This document shows, piece by piece, positions 8,433-16,365 of a stretch of 23,594 nt of DNA (its first letter is position 1; every line of letters starts with the position of its first letter). Source of the stretch: TTA-H9 sp002071415. GTDB taxonomy: Bacteria > Bacteroidota > Bacteroidia > Bacteroidales > TTA-H9. The notes under the pieces are model-generated. The model saw only the letters and a list, made by a program, of their open reading frames with translations, had not been told where the DNA came from and did no database searches. The translations under genes and the position numbers were made by a program. The DNA lies in NCBI GenBank assembly GCA_035411425.1, contig DAONSX010000038.1, forward strand, positions 1 through 23,594, read 5' to 3'.

Positions 8433-9897
8433 TATCAACCGCCGACATGTATTCCTGCGAAAGCTCTTCGGCCGCCAGATCACCCGCAAAACCATGAAGA
8501 AAAACTCCCATAACGGATGCTTGTCCATGATTATATCCCTGAGCCAATAAACTTAAAATTATTCCCGTTAAAACATCTCCGCTCCCTCCCGTTGCCATAC
8601 CGGGATTTCCCGTACTGTTGAAATAACATTGCCCCAAAGGATTTACTATAATAGTTACACCGCCTTTCAGTACAAGAAAAATATTATATTTCAGTGCAAA
8701 ATCCTTAGCCAGTTTCAAACGTTCGAAATCGTTATCGGTTTTCCCAGCCAGTCGCTCGAATTCCCCGGGATGAGGGGTAAGTATGGTATAAGGTGGCAAA
8801 AATGAGTACCATGTTTTGTTTTCCGATAAAATATTCAAAGCATCGGCATCCATTATCAGTGGACCTCGATAATTCTGTATGAGCAATTTGAGTGCAGTTT
8901 GGGTTTGTCGGTGGAGACCCAATCCTGGCCCGGCACCTACAGCATCATAACGATCGAACGAAGGTAGATGCGTAATGAACGATGCTTGTTCATCGAACGA
9001 TACCATGGCCTCATTCAAGTTTATCTGCAAAGCCTCGCCAACCTTGCCAGGAGCATGCACCGTCAACAATCCTGCTCCGGAATGCACGCAAGCCCTTGCA
9101 GCCATAATTGCAGCCCCAGCTTTGCCTTCACTCCCCGCAATCAATAAGGCATGTCCAAAATCTCCTTTATGCTGAAATCTCCGCCGCCGTTTCAACCATG
9201 AAGTAACATCGTCCTTCGAAGAATAGAAATACTTCGTCTCCGCTTGCTGTAAATATTCAGGATGAAGGCCAATATCAAACACATGCCATTCTCCAACATA
9301 AATATCGTTCTCTGGCATCATAAAGCACAACTTGGGTGGTAAAAAACTCAGGGTATGGTCGGCTTGCACTGCAATCCCCGAAACAGCTTTCAATGAAGTA
9401 TCTACGAATAATCCCGAAGGTATATCTATCGAAATAATAATACCTCTCGAATGATTGAGGTAGGATACCAATTCAACAGCCAAACCTTCCAGCTTTCTGC
9501 TCAAACCTGTGCCAAATAAGGCATCGATAATGTAACTAAACGGAGGAATTTCCGGAAAATCGCCAGCGGAAGCAATATCCATACATTCCACAGGAAGTGA
9601 CTCCAAACGACAAAGATTGGTTAAAAAATCAGGCGAAGCCTGGCTGCCAAACCTGAGAATATAAACCGAAACCTTGAAACCATTTTCGAATAGATGACGT
9701 GCCACAGCCAAACCATCACCTCCATTATTTCCAGTACCGCAAAAAATCATCACAGGCATATCTTTTACCAAATGATCAAGCAACCATTGCGAACATTGCC
9801 GCGCCGCCCTCTCCATCAGATCAATACTTGCAATGGGCTCATTGGCTATAGTATACGCATCGGCTTCCCTGATTTTATCTACACTCAATATTTTCAT
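8380..9897 (-). CDS. nnr: Bifunctional NAD(P)HX epimerase/dehydratase
   Basis: Repairs damaged hydrated NADH and NADPH. The N-terminal YjeF_N epimerase domain (about 1-220) shows GTGNNGGDGL (54-63) and DALFGTGL (125-132). The C-terminal ADP-dependent dehydratase domain (about 230-500) shows the glycine-rich GSEGKAGAA (255-263), TPHPGEF (374-380) and NPGMATGGSGDVL (431-443), with the catalytic Asp441. The 505 residues fit the normal fusion length. The protein is soluble and cytoplasmic. It faces the HAD gene tail-to-tail and is divergent from hydE across a 173-bp gap. A TAGATTTG at 10027-10020 on the minus strand could be its -7 element, but I see no matching -33 element. Confidence 0.95.
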   Translation of the reverse strand: MKILSVDKIREADAYTIANEPIASIDLMERAARQCSQWLLDHLVKDMPVMIFCGTGNNGGDGLAVARHLFENGFKVSVYILRFGSQASPDFLTNLCRLESLPVECMDIASAGDFPEIPPFSYIIDALFGTGLSRKLEGLAVELVSYLNHSRGIIISIDIPSGLFVDTSLKAVSGIAVQADHTLSFLPPKLCFMMPENDIYVGEWHVFDIGLHPEYLQQAETKYFYSSKDDVTSWLKRRRRFQHKGDFGHALLIAGSEGKAGAAIMAARACVHSGAGLLTVHAPGKVGEALQINLNEAMVSFDEQASFITHLPSFDRYDAVGAGPGLGLHRQTQTALKLLIQNYRGPLIMDADALNILSENKTWYSFLPPYTILTPHPGEFERLAGKTDNDFERLKLAKDFALKYNIFLVLKGGVTIIVNPLGQCYFNSTGNPGMATGGSGDVLTGIILSLLAQGYNHGQASVMGVFLHGFAGDLAAEELSQEYMSAVDIIRFLAPAFQSLSKGRG

Positions 9898-10047
9898 AGC
9901 TTATCCCCCATTGTAATTTTCCTGAAGATAACAGCGTCTTTCAATAACAACTTATTATGAAACTTCATTCTTTGGACGAATTTTTCTTTTGCAATTCTAA
10001 AGAATCATTATCGAAAGCGCAAATCTAACCACCTGAGAATTGTGAAC

Positions 10048-10055
10048 TATCTTTG
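10048..10055 (+). promoter_or_regulatory. Candidate -7 element for hydE
   Basis: TATCTTTG fits TAnnTTTG and lies 15 bases before the ATG at 10071, so the transcript would have a leader of only about 10 bases. No TTG lies at the expected 18-20 bases upstream, so the site is incomplete. A minus-strand TAGATTTG (10027-10020) lies close by and could serve nnr divergently. Confidence 0.4.
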
Positions 10056-10070
10056 CAGAAAATATGATGC

Positions 10071-11189
10071 ATGAACCCAAAGCCAAGCATTCGACACTTG
10101 TTGGGGAAAAAAACTTTTTCTCATGATGAATTGGTAATCTTATTATCGGCCGATAAGGGTGAACAAAATTTAATTTTTCAGAAAGCCTCTGAAGTTAAGC
10201 AGAACAATGTCGGTAACAAAGTGTATCTCAGGGGTTTGGTCGAATACTCCAACATCTGCTCCAAGAATTGTTTTTACTGCGGGGTAAGATCGGGCAATAA
10301 AAATGTTAGGCGTTACAAATTGAGTGAAAGTGAAGTACTTGAAGCAGCGCAATTTGTTCTCGACCAGCACTTTGCTTCTATGGTTATTCAAGCAGGAGAA
10401 TTATCATCACCCCAAAACACGTGTCGAATTGGGGAACTGGTCAGAAAAATTAAACAACTGTCGCAGGGAAAAATTGGGATCACGCTTTCATTGGGTGAAC
10501 AAAGTCGCGAAATCTATCGCTATTGGCACGATTGCGGTGCACATCGCTATTTGCTGCGAATCGAAACCTCTAACCCCGATTTATTTCAAAAGATGCATCC
10601 CCAAGACACCTTCCACACCTTCGAGAAACGACTCCAGGCACTCGAAGACTTAAGAAATGAGGGGTTTCAGGTGGGCACAGGCGTTATGATTGGCCTTCCC
10701 TTTCAAACTTATGATGATCTCGCTTTCGATCTCGAATTTTTTAAAAACCTCGACATCGATATGGTAGGCATGGGACCATATATCGAACACAAGGACACTC
10801 CTCTTTACCAATATAAAGATTTGCTTTTGTCGCCGCTCGAAAGACTCGATCTGTCCCTCAAAATGGTTGCACTGCTGCGCATCATAATGCCCGACATCAA
10901 CATAGCCGCCACTACGGCCATGGAAACCATTGATCCCAATGCAAAAATCAGGGCGCTGAAAGTAGGAGCTAACGTAATTATGCCCAATCTTACACCTTTA
11001 AAATATAAAGAAGACTACCTCTTATATGAGGGGAAACCCAATATAGATGAAGAAGCCCAACAAACGTTGAATTACCTTATTCAAAGTATCTCTGCCATTC
11101 ACTGTGAAATTGGATGGGACAACTGGGGCGACTCACTGCATTTCTTTCATCGACATCCCGAAAATAAGGAAATCGAACCCCATTCTTGA
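10071..11189 (+). CDS. hydE: [FeFe]-hydrogenase maturase HydE, radical SAM
   Basis: Radical SAM enzyme that takes part in building the H-cluster diiron subsite of [FeFe] hydrogenase, together with HydF and HydG. LRGLVEYSNICSKNCFYCG holds the CxxxCxxC motif at Cys63, Cys67 and Cys70, the same positions as in the well-studied Thermotoga HydE. Other family features are GELSSPQN (108-115), LRIETSNPDLF (161-171), TGVMIGLP (202-209), GPYIEHKDTPL (234-244) and the C-terminal WDNWGDS (348-354). The 372 residues fit. The second, accessory [4Fe-4S] motif seen in some HydE proteins is absent: only Cys344 lies in the C-terminal region. No hydA, hydF or hydG is in the window, so the gene stands alone here. 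Biotin synthase and PylB share the fold, but the N-terminal motif form is HydE-like. Confidence 0.85.
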   Translation: MNPKPSIRHLLGKKTFSHDELVILLSADKGEQNLIFQKASEVKQNNVGNKVYLRGLVEYSNICSKNCFYCGVRSGNKNVRRYKLSESEVLEAAQFVLDQHFASMVIQAGELSSPQNTCRIGELVRKIKQLSQGKIGITLSLGEQSREIYRYWHDCGAHRYLLRIETSNPDLFQKMHPQDTFHTFEKRLQALEDLRNEGFQVGTGVMIGLPFQTYDDLAFDLEFFKNLDIDMVGMGPYIEHKDTPLYQYKDLLLSPLERLDLSLKMVALLRIIMPDINIAATTAMETIDPNAKIRALKVGANVIMPNLTPLKYKEDYLLYEGKPNIDEEAQQTLNYLIQSISAIHCEIGWDNWGDSLHFFHRHPENKEIEPHS

Positions 11190-11192
11190 AAA

Positions 11193-11780
11193 CTATCTCT
11201 GAATAATGAGCTGCAAAGTATATATGTCTTCTGCACACTCAACTTTTATACTATATATCCCTGTATTGAGTGATCGGATATCGAGGCGAGGTATATCTTC
11301 AATACGGCTGAACAACAACTGTCTCCCCTTAAAATCGAAAACATACACCGATGAATTACAGGCACCTTTCAAAATCACTTCATCGTTGGCGGGATTGGGT
11401 ATTATCACAATGGATGATGAACACCTGCATGAATCTTCACTTTGGCTATCAATGTCCCCTCTCTCTCTATTGTGTTCAACTTCTACCTTTTCTAAAGCAC
11501 AACTTACCGTTAGTTTCCCTGTGTTCTTGTCTATAGAGTACTGGAAGAAATATTCCGGTGCAAACCACTCCGCATCTTCATGGTTTGCATCAATATCTTC
11601 CCCCTTCGAATCTCGACCTGGTGGATAATAATTTTCATGGTTTAGTTCGGGATAACTGGCCAAACACATTCGAGGATGGAAACCATAGTATGATTGTGCA
11701 TTCAAATTATCTATTCCATCCATCCAGCTTAACCATAAGAATGAAAGCACATATACTGTAAATACCAATACTTGTCGCAT
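11193..11780 (-). CDS. Small secreted protein with T9SS type A sorting domain
   Basis: A 195-residue protein with three parts. Residues 1-29 form a signal peptide ending in LNAQ. Residues 30-123 are unrecognised, acidic and aromatic, with PRMCLASYPELNHENYYPPG and a Cys-rich SCRCSSS at 117-123. Residues about 124-195 match the C-terminal sorting domain that directs cargo through the type IX secretion system: IIPNPANDEVIL (126-137), then VYVFDFKGRQLL, then LNTGIYSIKV and a final basic residue. Such cargo is exported and usually attached to lipopolysaccharide or released. The mature part has little room for an enzyme domain, so it may be a small adhesive or matrix protein. It faces hydE tail-to-tail with 3 bases between. 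A minus-strand TATTTTTG at 11814-11807 is a candidate -7 element. Confidence 0.72.
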   Translation of the reverse strand: MRQVLVFTVYVLSFLWLSWMDGIDNLNAQSYYGFHPRMCLASYPELNHENYYPPGRDSKGEDIDANHEDAEWFAPEYFFQYSIDKNTGKLTVSCALEKVEVEHNRERGDIDSQSEDSCRCSSSIVIIPNPANDEVILKGACNSSVYVFDFKGRQLLFSRIEDIPRLDIRSLNTGIYSIKVECAEDIYTLQLIIQR

Positions 11781-11806
11781 AATTTCGATCTTTTCAGCTC
11801 AAGCTC

Positions 11807-11814
11807 CAAAAATA
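11807..11814 (-). promoter_or_regulatory. Candidate -7 element for the T9SS cargo gene
   Basis: Read on the minus strand the site is TATTTTTG, a match to TAnnTTTG, 26 bases before the ATG at 11780. No clear TTG is found at the expected spacing upstream. Confidence 0.4.
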
Positions 11815-12081
11815 CACATTTTCTTATCACTATGATCACCTTTCGTCTCGAATTCATACTCCATCGGAGGTTAAGATAAAAGCATGCCACCCCTCAAATC
11901 ATTTGATAACCCATATATAATGCGGTTTGCAGAAATCTCGAAATTTAATTTCGTAATCTATTAAACATCAAAATTTATTGCCCAAAACAAAAATAAGGAA
12001 GGGAAAGCTCGATACTCGCGAAATTTAATACGCTGAAAATAAATACAATAAATAAATATTTTAAAATATTTTCTAAAAAGC

Positions 12082-12112
12082 TTGCATTGTGTTAAAAAAT
12101 GTCTTATATTTG
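12082..12112 (+). promoter_or_regulatory. Promoter of candidate small RNA
   Basis: TTG at 12082-12084, a 20-base spacer, and TATATTTG at 12105-12112 match the Bacteroidota promoter pattern. The predicted start (about 12117-12119) falls at the first base of a stem that closes the transcript. This agreement is independent support. Confidence 0.6.
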
Positions 12113-12116
12113 GAGC

Positions 12117-12258
12117 GCTGTTCCTTTCCATCCTGATGTGTCGTTGATGATACTCGATGATTAATTTCCTCATAGACAATAGGTTAGTTTCTATAGAATC
12201 CCTCAGGAACAGCAAAAGGCTTAAAACCCCTTCCAACCCCGGCAATGCCGGGGTTTTT
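12117..12258 (+). ncRNA. Candidate small RNA, about 142 nt (6S-like architecture possible)
   Basis: The unit has a promoter, a 5' end, a long-range stem and an intrinsic terminator. GCTGTTCCT at 12117-12125 is exactly complementary to AGGAACAGC at 12205-12213, giving a 9-bp stem that closes about 79 bases. Inside, ATAGA (12172-12176) can pair with TCTAT (12190-12194) as an apical hairpin. After the closing stem comes a short linker and the terminator at 12235-12258. No start codon with a plausible frame lies inside. A terminal stem, a large interior loop and an apical hairpin followed by a terminator is the layout of 6S RNA, but I do not recognise the sequence. It could also be a trans-acting sRNA. 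It is not a riboswitch for a nearby gene: no plus-strand gene follows for over 4 kb. Confidence 0.55.
12235..12258 (+). terminator. Intrinsic terminator of the small RNA
   Basis: CCCCGGC (12237-12243), a three-base loop AAT, and GCCGGGG (12247-12253), extended by an AA/TT pair, are followed by a run of five T. This is the strongest terminator in the window and points to the plus strand only. Confidence 0.85.
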
Positions 12259-12429
12259 AGCTCCAAAAATTTTACCCTCTTCTTCAAATCAAAAGCCCGA
12301 GATATTCTTTTTTCATTTGTCCCATCCTCCGATATTTCTATCAGACTCACTTCAATCGCGCTTCTTCGATTCATGATTACTCTTAACGGAATATTCAATA
12401 GGGTCTCGCAGGGGAGCTCGTTTAAAACC

Positions 12430-12452
12430 CTTGCTTGCTTGCCTGCTTGCTT
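12430..12452. repeat. Short TTGC/CTTG tetranucleotide repeat
   Basis: About five near-perfect copies of a TTGC unit (with one TGCC variant) lie in a non-coding stretch. It is too short and too isolated to assign a role; phase variation would need a gene, and none is seen here. Confidence 0.5.
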
Positions 12453-12726
12453 CCCGCCCGTCGATAAAAGCCATTCCCATAATTCGTCGCTTGAAAGCAC
12501 CTCTATCCATTACCCTGGTTATCACCCTAGTTTCACTCTCAGTCAGGTTATCAGCCTACACATCATTATTTAGAATTAATATAAATTTCAAATTTCCGAT
12601 CTTTTATCCAGTTTCAAACATTGAGTATAATTCTTCGATTCATAAAAAATGAAACGATTTTTCGAACAATTATATTAATTTGACAATTATAAACAACCAA
12701 TTGATTTTCAATACAGGCTATCATAA

Positions 12727-12759
12727 GGGAAGATCGTACTTATCTTCCCCCTATTTTTT
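12727..12759 (+). terminator. Orphan intrinsic terminator
   Basis: GGGAAGAT (12727-12734) and ATCTTCCC (12742-12749) form a perfect 8-bp stem with a 7-base loop, followed by CCTATTTTTT. The T run is on the plus strand, so it does not end the minus-strand sdh operon. No plus-strand gene precedes it. It may end a second short transcript: TTAATTTG at 12675-12682 is a one-mismatch -7 box, without a clear -33 box. Confidence 0.6.
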
Positions 12760-12903
12760 CAAGTAATTTCAGAAGCAATAAAGGTTAACAAAAAATCCCC
12801 TAAATAAAATAGTTGCCGAAAGAAAAATGAACCTTCTAATTTTGGCAAACTATTCTCAACAACCTTGTATTGGTTAAGACGGGTAGTAATCAAAAAAACA
12901 TTA

Positions 12904-13689
12904 TCAGCCAAAGCCTCCAATTCTTTTCTTTTCGGCATGAGTAAGTTTCGATTTCAAAAATTCTCTATTCATGCGAGCGATATGTTCTACCGAAATGTTC
13001 TTGGGGCATTCGGCTTCACAAGCATAAGTATTGGTACAGCTTCCGAATCCTAATTCATCCATTTTGGAGACCATTGCCTGCACTCTTCTTTTTGCTTCAG
13101 GATGGCCTTGTGGAAGGAGGGCAAACTGAGAAACCTTTGCGGCAACAAACAACATGGCCGAGGCATTCTTACATGCTGCCACACATGCTCCACACCCAAT
13201 ACATGCAGCCGCATCCATGGCCATATCGGCATATTCTTTCGAAACAAGAATGGAATTTGCATCAGGCACACCACCAGTAGAAGCCGATATATAACCTCCT
13301 TCTTGAATAATCTTATCGAAAGCGCTTCGATCTACCATTAAATCTTTAATTATTGGGAAAGCCTTTGCTCGCCAGGGTTCTATTACGATGGTGTCTCCAT
13401 CCTGGAATTTCCGCATGTGAACCTGACAAACTGTAGTGCCCTGTTCAGGTCCATGAGGATGTCCATTGATATAAAGGCTGCACATTCCGCAAATTCCTTC
13501 ACGGCAGTCATGATCGAAGGCAACAGGATCGACCGGAAGCTCTATTTTATCATGGATCAATTTTTCGTTCAAGATATCGAGCATCTCGAGAAAAGAACAA
13601 TCGGGTGAGATATTCTCAATTTTATATGTCTTGAATCTTCCTTTGGCTTTGGAATTTTCCTGACGCCAGATTTTCAATGTAAAGTTCAT
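12904..13689 (-). CDS. sdhB: Succinate dehydrogenase/fumarate reductase iron-sulfur subunit
   Basis: Electron-transfer subunit between the flavoprotein and the membrane cytochrome. The 261 residues contain a plant-type [2Fe-2S] site (Cys62, Cys67, Cys70, Cys88 in DCREGICGMCSLYINGHP and TTVCQ) and the [4Fe-4S]/[3Fe-4S] pair (CIGCGACVAAC at 163-173, then Cys218, Cys224, and Cys228 in CEAECP). All expected cluster ligands are present. It is the last gene of the C-A-B operon, starting 30 bases after sdhA. The order C, A, B and the long cytochrome subunit mark the type B enzyme of Bacteroidota and Bacillus. Whether it works as succinate dehydrogenase or fumarate reductase cannot be read from the sequence. 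Confidence 0.95.
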   Translation of the reverse strand: MNFTLKIWRQENSKAKGRFKTYKIENISPDCSFLEMLDILNEKLIHDKIELPVDPVAFDHDCREGICGMCSLYINGHPHGPEQGTTVCQVHMRKFQDGDTIVIEPWRAKAFPIIKDLMVDRSAFDKIIQEGGYISASTGGVPDANSILVSKEYADMAMDAAACIGCGACVAACKNASAMLFVAAKVSQFALLPQGHPEAKRRVQAMVSKMDELGFGSCTNTYACEAECPKNISVEHIARMNREFLKSKLTHAEKKRIGGFG

Positions 13690-13719
13690 AATGTTAAATT
13701 TTTAGGTTCAGGAAATGAG

Positions 13720-15663
13720 TTAAACTTTATAATTACGGGATTTCAATTCAACAAACTCATATTCGAGGGGTTCCTTATGAAGTTGGGGTTCAACTCCTTC
13801 TCCTTGATATTCCCAGCAGGATACATATTTATATTCTTCGTCATTTCGGAGCGCTTCTCCATCTTCAGATTGATATTCCACTCTGAAATGGCATCCGCAT
13901 GATTCATTTCTAAGTAAGGCATCGTGGGCGATCAGCTCTGCGAGTTCAAGGTAATCGGCCAAGCGATTGGCTTTCAAAAGTTCATCATTTACTCCTGTAA
14001 GGGAGCCGGGCACATATACTTCTTTCCAGAATTCTTGTTTTAATGAGCGAATTGCCTCTATGGCCTGCTTAAGCCTAGCCTCATCGCGAGCCATTCCAAC
14101 ATTTTCCCACATAATCTTACCCAATTTCTTATGGAGTGTAGCGACCGAGTATTTTCCCTGAATAGCAAGCAAACGTTGCAGCTTTTCAATCGTTTCTTTT
14201 TCGGCTAATTCAAACTCGGGCAAATCGGTTTCGAATTTTTGAACGCCAATCTGATCGGCCAGATAATTCTGAAGAGTGTAAGGAAGGATAAAATAACCAT
14301 CAGCCAAGCCCTGCATCAATGCCGAAGCACCTAAGCGGTTGGCTCCGTGGTCACTAAAATTCGCTTCTCCTGCCACAAACAATCCCGGAACAGTAGATTG
14401 CAATTCATAGTCAACCCATAAGCCTCCCATAGTATAATGCACCGCCGGGAAGATCATCATTGGATTTTCGTAAGGATTTTCGTCCACAATCTTTTCATAC
14501 ATCTGGAAAAGATTTCCATAGCGACTTTCGATTACATCACGACCCAAGCGCCGTATGGACTCCGAAAAGTCGAGATAAACAGCCAAACCAGTAGGTCCAA
14601 TGCCATAACCCGCATCACAGCGTTCTTTGGCAGCACGTGAAGCTACATCACGAGGCACAAGGTTACCAAAGGCAGGATAGCGACGTTCAAGAAAATAGTC
14701 CCTATCATTTTCGGGGATATCCACGGCTCGAAGTTTCTTACTGCGGATGGCTTCAACATCTTCCTTCTTTTTGGGAACCCAAATTCGTCCATCATTGCGC
14801 AAACTTTCACTCATGAGCGTAAGCTTACTCTGATAATCACCATGCACAGGAATACAAGTAGGATGAATTTGAACAAAAGCCGGATTGGCAAAGAAAGCCC
14901 CTTTCTTGTAACAGTTCCATATTGCACTTGCATTGCAATTCAAAGCATTGGTGGATAAAAAATAAACATTGCCATAGCCACCAGTTGCAATGATTACTGC
15001 GTGTGCAGCAAAACGCTCAATCTTGCCAGTAATCGTATCACGGGTAATAATTCCACGGGCTATGCCATCCACAATCACCAGATCGAGCATTTCGTGCCGG
15101 GTGTACATTTTGACAGAACCGCGTTTGATTTCCTTGCTCAAGGCTCCATAAGCTCCTAAAAGAAGTTGCTGCCCAGTTTGTCCACGAGCATAAAAGGTTC
15201 GTGATACCTGGGCGCCTCCAAAAGACCGGTTATCAAGATATCCAGCATAATCTCTCGCAAATGGAACTCCTTGGGCTACACACTGGTCGATGATATTGTT
15301 GCTTACTTCGGCCAAACGATAAACATTGGCTTCACGTGAACGAAAGTCTCCTCCTTTGATGGTATCGTAAAACAGCCTCCAGATACTATCTCCATCATTA
15401 GGATAATTTTTGGCAGCATTTATGCCACCCTGGGCTGAAATGCTATGCGCCCGCCTTGGACTATCTTGTATACAAAACACTTTTACATTGAAACCTAGTT
15501 CCCCCAAAGCAGAGGCAGCAGAAGCACCGGCCAATCCAGTGCCAACTACTATAATTTCAAATTTCCTTTTATTGGCAGGATTTACCAGCTTCTGATTGGC
15601 CTTGTAATTCGTCCATTTCTCCTGAAGTGAACCTTGTGGAATTTTTGCATTGAGTTGAGTCAT
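13720..15663 (-). CDS. sdhA: Succinate dehydrogenase/fumarate reductase flavoprotein subunit
   Basis: Catalytic subunit, 647 residues, carrying covalent FAD and the dicarboxylate site. The dinucleotide-binding motif VVGTGLAGASAA is at residues 39-50. His73 in RRAHSISAQGG is the expected FAD-linked histidine. QIHPT (265-269), RNDGRIWV (289-296), VPRDVASR with the likely catalytic Arg338 (336-343), HYTMGG (409-414) and GEANFSDHGANRLG (432-445) are the other family landmarks. The C-terminal helical domain follows. It starts 18 bases after sdhC in the same operon. Its length is typical of the Bacteroidota enzyme, slightly longer than the proteobacterial one. Confidence 0.95.
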   Translation of the reverse strand: MTQLNAKIPQGSLQEKWTNYKANQKLVNPANKRKFEIIVVGTGLAGASAASALGELGFNVKVFCIQDSPRRAHSISAQGGINAAKNYPNDGDSIWRLFYDTIKGGDFRSREANVYRLAEVSNNIIDQCVAQGVPFARDYAGYLDNRSFGGAQVSRTFYARGQTGQQLLLGAYGALSKEIKRGSVKMYTRHEMLDLVIVDGIARGIITRDTITGKIERFAAHAVIIATGGYGNVYFLSTNALNCNASAIWNCYKKGAFFANPAFVQIHPTCIPVHGDYQSKLTLMSESLRNDGRIWVPKKKEDVEAIRSKKLRAVDIPENDRDYFLERRYPAFGNLVPRDVASRAAKERCDAGYGIGPTGLAVYLDFSESIRRLGRDVIESRYGNLFQMYEKIVDENPYENPMMIFPAVHYTMGGLWVDYELQSTVPGLFVAGEANFSDHGANRLGASALMQGLADGYFILPYTLQNYLADQIGVQKFETDLPEFELAEKETIEKLQRLLAIQGKYSVATLHKKLGKIMWENVGMARDEARLKQAIEAIRSLKQEFWKEVYVPGSLTGVNDELLKANRLADYLELAELIAHDALLRNESCGCHFRVEYQSEDGEALRNDEEYKYVSCWEYQGEGVEPQLHKEPLEYEFVELKSRNYKV

Positions 15664-15681
15664 ATCATGGAATGATTTGAA

Positions 15682-16365
15682 TTACGAAATCAAAAAATAA
15701 AGTGGAATGCTGATGAAGCCCAATGGAACTAAGATGGAATAAATCCAACCTAATATTTTAATGATGGGCGTATAAATAGGATGATTCAGTCCAAGGCTTT
15801 GAAAACCAGCCTGGAAAGCATGATGAAGATGAAACCCAAGTACGATGATCAGAACGATGTATAAGACGCAATATACAGGATTATTGAAAAGATTGAGAGC
15901 CATATTGTAAAAATCATGCTTGTCGGCTACCTCATATGCGCCTTCGGGCGGAGACACCCAACCCTGCTTCACAAAATAAAAGTTCATGAAATGAATGATC
16001 AGAAAGATGAGAACGAAGATGCCCGTATATATGGCCAATTTAGAAAAAGGTGAATCAGTTCTGGACTTTTGCCAGACCTTATATCCCCTTGGTCGTGCAA
16101 TCCAGTTCTCTATCTGCAGAGTTACGGCAAAAAATATGTGAATGATAAAAGCTGCAAAAAGTACCACTTCCATCACCTTAATCAACGGAGAAGTAGTCAT
16201 GAAATGAACCGCCTGCCTGAATGTTTCCTCATGATTGGGTGTAATGGGTAAAATAAAAAGGTTGATGCTCAGATGCAGAAGCAAAAAAGTAATCAAGAAA
16301 AGCCCTGCCAGCGAAACAAAAACCTTTTTCGACAAAGATGTCATTCTAAGTAAAGTTTTACTCAT
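15682..16365 (-). CDS. sdhC: Succinate dehydrogenase/fumarate reductase cytochrome b subunit
   Basis: Membrane anchor of 227 residues with five predicted helices (about 17-38, 62-84, 111-131, 163-184, 203-226). His31, His76, His125 and one of His179/181/182 lie in successive helices, as expected for the four ligands of two b hemes in the single-subunit type B anchor. It passes electrons between the quinone pool and SdhB. First gene of the sdhCAB operon. I did not find a convincing TAnnTTTG promoter in the 340 bases upstream. Confidence 0.92.
   Translation of the reverse strand: MSKTLLRMTSLSKKVFVSLAGLFLITFLLLHLSINLFILPITPNHEETFRQAVHFMTTSPLIKVMEVVLFAAFIIHIFFAVTLQIENWIARPRGYKVWQKSRTDSPFSKLAIYTGIFVLIFLIIHFMNFYFVKQGWVSPPEGAYEVADKHDFYNMALNLFNNPVYCVLYIVLIIVLGFHLHHAFQAGFQSLGLNHPIYTPIIKILGWIYSILVPLGFISIPLYFLIS

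Larger units (their letters stand above)
11781..12903. other. 1.1-kb region without a credible protein gene
   Basis: This stretch lies between the T9SS cargo gene and sdhB. It holds a candidate small-RNA gene (12117-12258) with its own promoter and terminator, a TTGC-type tetranucleotide repeat (12430-12452), and a second orphan terminator (12727-12759). The two overlapping open frames here (minus 11961-12500, plus 12157-12573) both run through the hairpin and promoter of the RNA gene and resemble no family, so I do not call them. The rest is A/T-rich with nothing I recognise. Confidence 0.6.

Noticed and set aside
11206..11628. Plus-strand open frame of 140 codons
   Set aside because: It is the antisense of the T9SS cargo gene, whose signal peptide and sorting domain are convincing.
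11961..12500. Minus-strand open frame of 179 codons
   Set aside because: It runs across the promoter, closing stem and terminator of the candidate small RNA, resembles no family, and contains a low-complexity GKQAGKQA encoded by the TTGC repeat.
12157..12573. Plus-strand open frame of 138 codons
   Set aside because: It reads straight through the intrinsic terminator at 12235-12258 and overlaps the minus-strand frame; composition is rich in Ser, Ile and Phe with no motif.
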